11,977 nucleotides of DNA, taken from Planctomycetaceae bacterium UBA6894 (GTDB lineage Bacteria; Planctomycetota; Planctomycetia; Gemmatales; Gemmataceae). This document shows positions 6,524 to 11,977 of the stretch, in pieces. The stretch covers positions 1-11,977 of the forward strand of contig DKBS01000036.1 in the NCBI GenBank assembly GCA_002451275.1. The letters run 5' to 3'. Every line of letters starts with the position of its first letter. Position 1 is the stretch's first letter. The translations under genes and the position numbers were made by a program. The notes beneath the pieces are model-generated. The model was not told the origin of the DNA, did not search any database, and saw only the letters and a program-made list of their open reading frames with translations.

Positions 6524-9500
6524 TCAGGTGTAGACCACCGGGACGGTGACCGTTTTTTCGACGGATAAGCCACCGCCGTCCGTGGCCACGACGGTGAAGG
6601 TGTAGGACTGGCGGGGAAACTGGCTGGCAGCGTAGCGCAGCATCACCTGGCCGGTGGAGGGATTGATCCTGAGGAGCGTGGCATCGTCGCCCAGCCCGCG
6701 CTTAAGGTCGTAGGTGATCCGCTTGTTGGCAGCGAGCAGATCGTTGTCAGTGGCTAGGGCGGTATAGATGACGGTGCCTGCCAGGGCGGTCGGCGCGACA
6801 GTGCCGGCGGTGAGCAGGCCCGAGAATTTGGGCGCGGTGTTGGGCTCCTTCCAGCCGTTGGTCACCTGGCCATCGAGCCAGGAGAGCGGGAGGAAGGCGG
6901 AATCGTAGATGGAGAAGGTGACATCGCTGGCGGAGATGGGGTTGTAGAAGGTGAGAGCGGGAGTGCCGGTGACGGGGTTGCTGAGTGTCACAGAGAAGGA
7001 ATTGCCCGTTGATACCGGGTTGGCTGTCACCACTGTTCCCGCCGGAACCCCGACCCCCTCGACGGTCATACCCTTGCGGATGTTCTGGAAATCGGCAACC
7101 GCCGAGGTGAGGGCGGAGCCGCTGACGGTGTAATCACCCGATTTGAGGTTGATGCCGCTGGCCTCCTGCGAACCCACGACAATATCCGCGGCAGTATTGA
7201 GGAAGGTGATGAAGTCGTTGTAGGAGAGCATCGACAGGCCGCCGAAGGTGCCGCCGAGGGCGTTGACCCCGATCAGTTCCGACGGGTCGTGGTACTTGGC
7301 ATCGAGGCAGAGACCTTGGCTCACCAAGTTCACGACAGTATTGGATGAGTAATTAGTGCCGCCTGCGGTGACCGTGATTCCGCTGACGGACCCGTTGGTC
7401 AGCGTGGCGGTGGCAGTGGCCCCGGTTCCCTTCCCATTTGGATCTACGATTTGCACCAGTGGGGGGACCTGGTAGTTGGAACCCTTATTTGTCACCGCGA
7501 TGGAGGTGATTGATCCCGCGTTGTTCGGTGTGGCCGTCGCGGTGGCCCCGCCCCCTGCGCCCATTTGGACGGCGGTGGTACCGGTGTTGGAGAGCAGCAC
7601 CGATTCCAGCGAGAAGGTGGCAATGGCTCCCTGGCTAATGCCATTTCCTGGCAGGTTGGGGGTGATCTGTTTGAAGTCCTGGTTGAGATTAAGCTTCTGG
7701 TAACTCCTGTCCGAAAGTTTCTTCAGGCTCGATTCGGCCGTGTATTTGGGATCGTTGAACATCTGAGCCAGCGCTTCGGGAAAGCCAGCGTAGTGGGCGT
7801 AGACGGCGTCGATGCTGTTGGCGCTGAGGACTGAATTGACCAGGCTGGCTTGAAGTTGCGCATCGATGGTCTCCTGGCCTGGCTTGGACCTTGTGATCGT
7901 TACGGAGGGCGGCGTTGCGAATCCGCTGCCGCCGCTGGTGATGTCAAAAGCTGTCACCCCGCCGGCGCTGTTGACTGATTTGACGGTGGCGACAGGTGGC
8001 GTGATGGTCTTCCCAGGCAACGGAGTGCCCCCGGAAAAAACCAACATGTCGCCGGGGGAGTAGCCGGTGCCATTTTGCGGGGTCCCTCCGCCGACATGAC
8101 TACTGTCCGTGCTGACAATGTTGATGGCGGTCACGGAATTGCCCGGAGTTCCGTCCCAGATTTCGTAGTTGTAGACGTTGCCACCCCCGCGGATCTTGGG
8201 AACGAGGGGGTTGACGGTCAGCAAAGCGCCAGTTCCGGTGTTGCTGGGGGAGGTAACTGTCGCGGTAGGTGGGGAGGCGTAACCCGAACCGGGGTTGGTG
8301 ATGGCGATGCGGTTGACGGAGCCGTCCGAATTGAGAACCACGTGGCCGACGGCGGTCTCGCCTCCGGCCGCCGGGGCGGCGAATGTGACCTGGGCATCCC
8401 AGCCGTAGCCCGAGCCGGCGGAGTTGACCGTGACACTGCCGACGGACTCGAGGGTGGCCGAGGAGGCTGGGCCCACTTGGGAGGTGATGGAGCCGGTCCC
8501 ATCCACCCAGAAAGCGTTCCACTTGTTCACGATGGCGAACTGGCCATCGACCAAGGCGGCCCGGCCGTCGGAAGGTGCCGAGACCGTCATGGTGGGGAGT
8601 GCTGCGATAAGTTCGGCTGTCAGAGTGGGAGCCTGGCCGGCTGTAGCACCCTGGGGAACATATCCGGAGCCGTAATTAGTGAAGGCGATGCCTTTCACCA
8701 CGTAGCCCGCATTGGGGTCTGGATCTTTGTTGCCACCCGGGCCAACCAGGGCGTAGGCAGCCGCCTGGGAAGAGCCTTGTCGCCCCTGGCCGATGGTGAC
8801 CACCGGATAATTCAGCACGTAGGCAGTCGCAGAGGCAGCGGTCACCTGGCTGCTGTCACCAGGATCTTTGGTGAAGGTGATGGTGGGCTCCGCCGTGTAA
8901 CCCGACCCGGGATTGGTCACTTGCACTCCGGTGACCTCGCCCGTGCTTGAATCCCAAACCACATTCCCTGTGGCGGTGGTACCACCGCTGGGAGCTGGGG
9001 AGAAATTCACCGTTGGGGCGAGCCCGTAATTGCCGGGGTTATTCACGACAACCCCGGCGCTGTAGCCGCTGCCCCCGTCCAGAATGCCGACAAGGCTTTG
9101 TCCGTTGCCATTAAGGATGTAGCCGCCGCTGAGGTCGAAGATTGGTGCGTAGGCCTTGTTGTAGGTGGAGGTGTCAATCGGCGTGGTTGCGTCGGGCTGG
9201 AGCGGGGGAACAGGGATTGAGTTTGCGGAGTTGTTCAAAGTGTAGGTTGCGCTGTCCACTCCGGACAGCTTGTAGCCGCTTCCAGAACGGGTGACGACGA
9301 TGTGGTCGATCGAATTTGCCGCCTTGGACACAATCAGGTAGTAGCCATTTCCCCCACCCTGGAGCGGGACCCCGGCGGCTTGCGGCGTATTGCCGGTGCC
9401 GGTGTATTGGGAAAGGATATCCTGTGGTGCCGGGGTTTGTGAGATAACCACCTTCACGCCGGAAATGGTGCCACCCTGCGGAGGCGAAACCAGGACAGTC

Positions 9501-11977
9501 AATGCCGAGATATACCCCAAACCACCGTCATTGACGGTCACGCTAGCCACCCCACCTTTGTCGTCCAGCACGGCGGTGGCGGAGGCCTGGGATGTCGGGT
9601 AATCGTGGTAACCAGGGACGAAGGTGATGGTGGGCGGCTCGGTGTAGCCGGCCCCTGGGTTCACCACGGTGATGGAAACCACCCTTCCTTCGGAGTCGAG
9701 GTTGGGAACCAATTGCGCGGTGCTTTTCCCATCGAGGGTGGTGTTAAGTGACTTCTCGTAACCCTCGCCGGGATCGGTGATGACGATCTGGTTGATCGTG
9801 CCGGGCTTGTTGTCCTGGGAAGTTACCACGGCGAAACCGGATGCAGCCCTGCCGCCGTTTGCGGGTGGAGCGAAGGTGAGTGTTGGATAGCCGTTGCTTT
9901 CCGTGAGAAGAGCGCGGAAGGTTGCCTTTTGTTGGCCGGTAGCCGCATCCTCCTTGCCGTTGATGAGATAGGTGTCCGGTTCCGTCGCCCAATTCACGCC
10001 CGGGTCGTTGATGCTGACGCCCAACAGTTTGCCATTGTTATCGACATCGAGTGTTCCCGTTGCGCCCCGGCCTCCAGGCGCTGGGTTTGCGAACGTGATA
10101 GTGTCACCTTTCCGGTACCCGTTCGGTTGATTGGGGAATGCCGAAATCCAGATTCCCGTGCTGTAGCCTCCGCCGATATTGGATGGATTGGTGATCAGGC
10201 CGGATGGGTCCAGGGGAGTGTAACCAATCGTCGTCGTTTTTGTGCTGTCTTCATACGCGGAGCCCAGATCTGCAGATCCTGTCGCGAGGACGGCGTAACC
10301 GGCGGCGGGAGTACCGCCGGTTGGCGTGTTGAAGGTGACCAAGGGCGGTGTTTGGTAGGTACCGGTATCCGTGGACTGGAACGTTGTCTGGCCGTTGGGG
10401 TTGCTCCACAGGGATGAGCTGTCCCCGGGCATATAGTTGTTCTCGCCCCACCAGTAGTTTTCTGAATACGACTGGACCGGGCCCGGGCTGCTGGGGAACC
10501 AGGCTGGCTGGGAGTAGGAAATGGAGCCAAACTGGTAGGGTTTGCCGCCATTTTCGGACCATGTTGCAGGGTCGACGGCCTCAGTGTCGGTGAAGACGAC
10601 GTCAGGAAAAGTTTGACCAGTGCCACCGGACTGGCTGCCCGGCATTTTTCCACCCGGTGCCAGGTCCGATTCGGCGACTCCTGGCATGAGGTGATTCCAC
10701 AGCCATTTGGTATAGCCTGGGCCGGTGGTGGGCCATCCTTGGTTTGTGCCGGGTTGGGGCACGCCCTCGGATGGAGGTGCAGGCTGGTAGCTCCAATCTC
10801 CAACGGGTGGTTGGACCACCTGATCCGTGGAAGTGTTGAACCCGTAGTAGGAGGGTGTGCCCTTGCCGGGGTCATCCTGTACAAAGGCGCCGCCGCCCTC
10901 CCCGTCGAACTCGAAGTGAGTGATGAATTTGGTCGTTGCGTAGGAGTTGATCTCGTTGACCAGTTGGAGTGCCTGATACATGTTGTTCTTGGGCGGGCTG
11001 TAAGCTTTATTGAGGCCTTCGGTTCGGGCGGGTCGGCCGTCGGAAATCAGCAGGTTTCCATCGTAGTTGGGGTTGCCGGATTCATCGTAGAGATGCCATG
11101 CGTCCTTCAGGTAGGCGATGGCACCGACCTCGACATCAGCGGGGGTACCATCAGGATTTTGCAGACTGGCTAGCTTATTGAGGAAATCTGTGACGATCCA
11201 GGGGATGCCATTGTTTGTCGGGTCTGGCTTTAGGTAGTTGTAAAGGCCCTTGGTGTCGGCCAGGTAATCACCGATGTTGATGAAACAGGTGCTGACGCCG
11301 GTGTTGGCGACGTAGGTGATATAGTCATTTGCCCAAGCCTGGAATTTGGAGCGGCTGGGGACCTCGACCATGCCTGCGGTAACCGTGCCCAGAATCGCGG
11401 AGTCCGCAGCAACAGGGGCCTGGCCGATGGTGACAGCCACAGTCTCGTTGGGGGCGTAGCCTTGTCCGGGCGAGGTGACGGTGATAGCTGTCACGACACC
11501 GTTGGAAATCCCGTTGAAATTGCCATTGCCGTTGAGACCGGTGGGGTTGCCGGTTTTCTGGATGGTGATGGTCGCATTTTTGGATTGGTCAACCGCACCG
11601 GTCACGGTAACCGTGGGCAAATTATCCGGATCATAGCCTTGGCCGCCTTTGACATTTTTCAGGCCGATGAAATTTCCATCAGCATCCAGGTCGGCGGTGA
11701 AGCTCGCGGTTGTGTTGTTGTGATTGCTAGGGTCTTCAATGGTGATTACGGGGTTAACCACTTTTCCGGAAGTCGTGTCATAGTACGGGCCTTTTTGCCC
11801 GGGCACGATGGAATTGTTTCCTATAGTCCAGCCAGTGATGACCCCATTCTGGATTGTTGCGGTCGCTGTTGCGGTCTTTGCCCCAACCCCCCCGGCAACA
11901 GGCGCGGCGATGGTCACGTCGGGCGGGGAGGTGTACCCCGAACCGCCGCTGGTGATGGGGATGCTGGCGATACCGAA
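6524..11977 (-). CDS. Giant G-x-G-Y repeat protein with cadherin-like C-terminus (5' end beyond window)
   Basis: 1817 codons are visible and the frame is open to base 11977, so the true start lies outside. Numbering residues from base 11977: residues 1-200 and about 540-1145, 1177-1258, 1281-1365 and 1463-1555 are beta-rich repeats around ITNPGSGYTSPPTVTI-like units. Between them are non-repetitive segments: 203-530 (Trp/Tyr-rich, with CFINIGDY, AIAYLKDAW, FITHFEFDGEG, VVFTDTEAVDP and YSENYWWGENNY), 1146-1166 (NKWNAFWVDG), 1261-1280 (NVYNYEIWDG), 1366-1462 (AVYAHYAGFPEALAQMF, IATFSLESV) and 1556-1602 (GTFGGLSMLSYNDFITFLNT). Residues 1608-1680 carry a GMTVEGVGVPAGTVVT module common in adhesin- and tail-type proteins. 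Residues 1712-1816 resemble a cadherin domain (ATDNDLLAA, TFTVVATDGGG). This looks extracellular; enzyme activity is possible from acidic residues at strand ends, but no family is recognised. There is no PEP-CTERM tail. A GTG at 11917 is internal and splits a repeat, so it is not the start. Confidence 0.85.
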   Translation of the reverse strand, partial: FGIASIPITSGGSGYTSPPDVTIAAPVAGGVGAKTATATATIQNGVITGWTIGNNSIVPGQKGPYYDTTSGKVVNPVITIEDPSNHNNTTASFTADLDADGNFIGLKNVKGGQGYDPDNLPTVTVTGAVDQSKNATITIQKTGNPTGLNGNGNFNGISNGVVTAITVTSPGQGYAPNETVAVTIGQAPVAADSAILGTVTAGMVEVPSRSKFQAWANDYITYVANTGVSTCFINIGDYLADTKGLYNYLKPDPTNNGIPWIVTDFLNKLASLQNPDGTPADVEVGAIAYLKDAWHLYDESGNPNYDGNLLISDGRPARTEGLNKAYSPPKNNMYQALQLVNEINSYATTKFITHFEFDGEGGGAFVQDDPGKGTPSYYGFNTSTDQVVQPPVGDWSYQPAPPSEGVPQPGTNQGWPTTGPGYTKWLWNHLMPGVAESDLAPGGKMPGSQSGGTGQTFPDVVFTDTEAVDPATWSENGGKPYQFGSISYSQPAWFPSSPGPVQSYSENYWWGENNYMPGDSSSLWSNPNGQTTFQSTDTGTYQTPPLVTFNTPTGGTPAAGYAVLATGSADLGSAYEDSTKTTTIGYTPLDPSGLITNPSNIGGGYSTGIWISAFPNQPNGYRKGDTITFANPAPGGRGATGTLDVDNNGKLLGVSINDPGVNWATEPDTYLINGKEDAATGQQKATFRALLTESNGYPTLTFAPPANGGRAASGFAVVTSQDNKPGTINQIVITDPGEGYEKSLNTTLDGKSTAQLVPNLDSEGRVVSITVVNPGAGYTEPPTITFVPGYHDYPTSQASATAVLDDKGGVASVTVNDGGLGYISALTVLVSPPQGGTISGVKVVISQTPAPQDILSQYTGTGNTPQAAGVPLQGGGNGYYLIVSKAANSIDHIVVTRSGSGYKLSGVDSATYTLNNSANSIPVPPLQPDATTPIDTSTYNKAYAPIFDLSGGYILNGNGQSLVGILDGGSGYSAGVVVNNPGNYGLAPTVNFSPAPSGGTTATGNVVWDSSTGEVTGVQVTNPGSGYTAEPTITFTKDPGDSSQVTAASATAYVLNYPVVTIGQGRQGSSQAAAYALVGPGGNKDPDPNAGYVVKGIAFTNYGSGYVPQGATAGQAPTLTAELIAALPTMTVSAPSDGRAALVDGQFAIVNKWNAFWVDGTGSITSQVGPASSATLESVGSVTVNSAGSGYGWDAQVTFAAPAAGGETAVGHVVLNSDGSVNRIAITNPGSGYASPPTATVTSPSNTGTGALLTVNPLVPKIRGGGNVYNYEIWDGTPGNSVTAINIVSTDSSHVGGGTPQNGTGYSPGDMLVFSGGTPLPGKTITPPVATVKSVNSAGGVTAFDITSGGSGFATPPSVTITRSKPGQETIDAQLQASLVNSVLSANSIDAVYAHYAGFPEALAQMFNDPKYTAESSLKKLSDRSYQKLNLNQDFKQITPNLPGNGISQGAIATFSLESVLLSNTGTTAVQMGAGGGATATATPNNAGSITSIAVTNKGSNYQVPPLVQIVDPNGKGTGATATATLTNGSVSGITVTAGGTNYSSNTVVNLVSQGLCLDAKYHDPSELIGVNALGGTFGGLSMLSYNDFITFLNTAADIVVGSQEASGINLKSGDYTVSGSALTSAVADFQNIRKGMTVEGVGVPAGTVVTANPVSTGNSFSVTLSNPVTGTPALTFYNPISASDVTFSIYDSAFLPLSWLDGQVTNGWKEPNTAPKFSGLLTAGTVAPTALAGTVIYTALATDNDLLAANKRITYDLKRGLGDDATLLRINPSTGQVMLRYAASQFPRQSYTFTVVATDGGGLSVEKTVTVPVVYT
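7313..11977 (-). repeat. Degenerate protein-level G-x-[GN]-[YF] repeat array inside the giant gene
   Basis: I count 17 copies of a Gly-x-Gly/Asn-Tyr/Phe core. Their first residues, counted from base 11977, are 12, 112, 171, 737, 775, 819, 876, 899, 969, 1024, 1103, 1188, 1230, 1303, 1350, 1499 and 1540. The fullest units run: a GxxATA-type strand, V-x-x-I-x-V-T-N-P, GSGY, then x-x-PPTVTF. Closest full spacings are 41-47 residues; others are longer or carry inserts. Degenerate forms near 602 and 660 were not counted. At DNA level the copies are diverged, with only short blocks around the NPGSGY codons alike, so recent slippage is unlikely. The array is broken by the non-repeat segments listed for the gene. 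Confidence 0.85.

Noticed and set aside
6406..6573. N-terminal extension of the dioxygenase to 6573
   Set aside because: The extra 56 residues read through the strong hairpin and the 3' end of the giant gene and have no family similarity; PiuC-type homology begins at the ATG at 6405.
8075..8950. 291-residue plus-strand open frame opposite the giant gene
   Set aside because: Gly/Arg/Val-rich with no domain; the minus frame carries the G-x-G-Y repeats throughout.
11915..11917. GTG as the start of the giant gene
   Set aside because: The 20 codons upstream in the same frame encode another repeat unit (GGSGYTSPPD) joined smoothly to VTIAAP, so the GTG is an internal Val codon.
7313..11977. CRISPR array or DNA-level tandem repeat
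   Set aside because: Recurring blocks are short, diverged and irregularly spaced, and are explained by the repeated protein motif; no constant repeat with unique spacers is present.

Overview
The window is GC-rich and every gene I can support lies on the minus strand, so transcription runs from high to low coordinates. A PEP-CTERM exosortase-type sorting tail, an ECF sigma factor paired with a FecR-like membrane protein, ankyrin-bearing envelope proteins and a giant Gly-Ser-Gly-Tyr repeat protein together suggest a Gram-negative member of the Verrucomicrobiota or a related PVC phylum. This assignment is an inference from gene content; no rRNA or tRNA gene is present to test it.

Region 1 (about 1-4630) is a compact four-gene operon, in transcription order: ECF sigma factor (4549-3935), FecR-domain single-pass membrane protein (3938-2580), periplasmic ankyrin-repeat lipoprotein or secreted protein (2583-1579), and a membrane acyltransferase of the acyltransferase-3/MdoC type with an ankyrin domain inserted between its transmembrane helices (1553 to beyond base 1). 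The first two junctions are ATGA stop/start overlaps and the third gap is 25 bases, so the four are probably co-expressed. The likely logic is a sigma factor controlled by a membrane FecR-like partner, with two ankyrin proteins on the periplasmic side, one of them part of an envelope-modifying enzyme.

Region 2 (4657-5529) is a secreted PEP-CTERM protein with clearly lower GC over its N-terminal three quarters. Region 3 (5743-6405) is a PiuC-like Fe(II)/2-oxoglutarate dioxygenase with its catalytic residues intact.

Region 4 (6524-11977) is the 3' 1817 codons of one giant open frame that enters from beyond the right edge. It encodes an extracellular-type protein with at least 17 G-x-G-Y motif repeats and a C-terminal cadherin-like domain. 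Between the repeat blocks are non-repetitive segments that, read in order, look like pieces of one globular, possibly TIM-barrel-like domain split by repeat insertions. A perfect 12-bp-stem hairpin (6446-6473) separates this gene from the dioxygenase gene. I found no CRISPR array, insertion sequence, tRNA or rRNA. The most unusual items are the ankyrin-interrupted acyltransferase with its sigma/FecR operon, and the repeat-interrupted giant protein.
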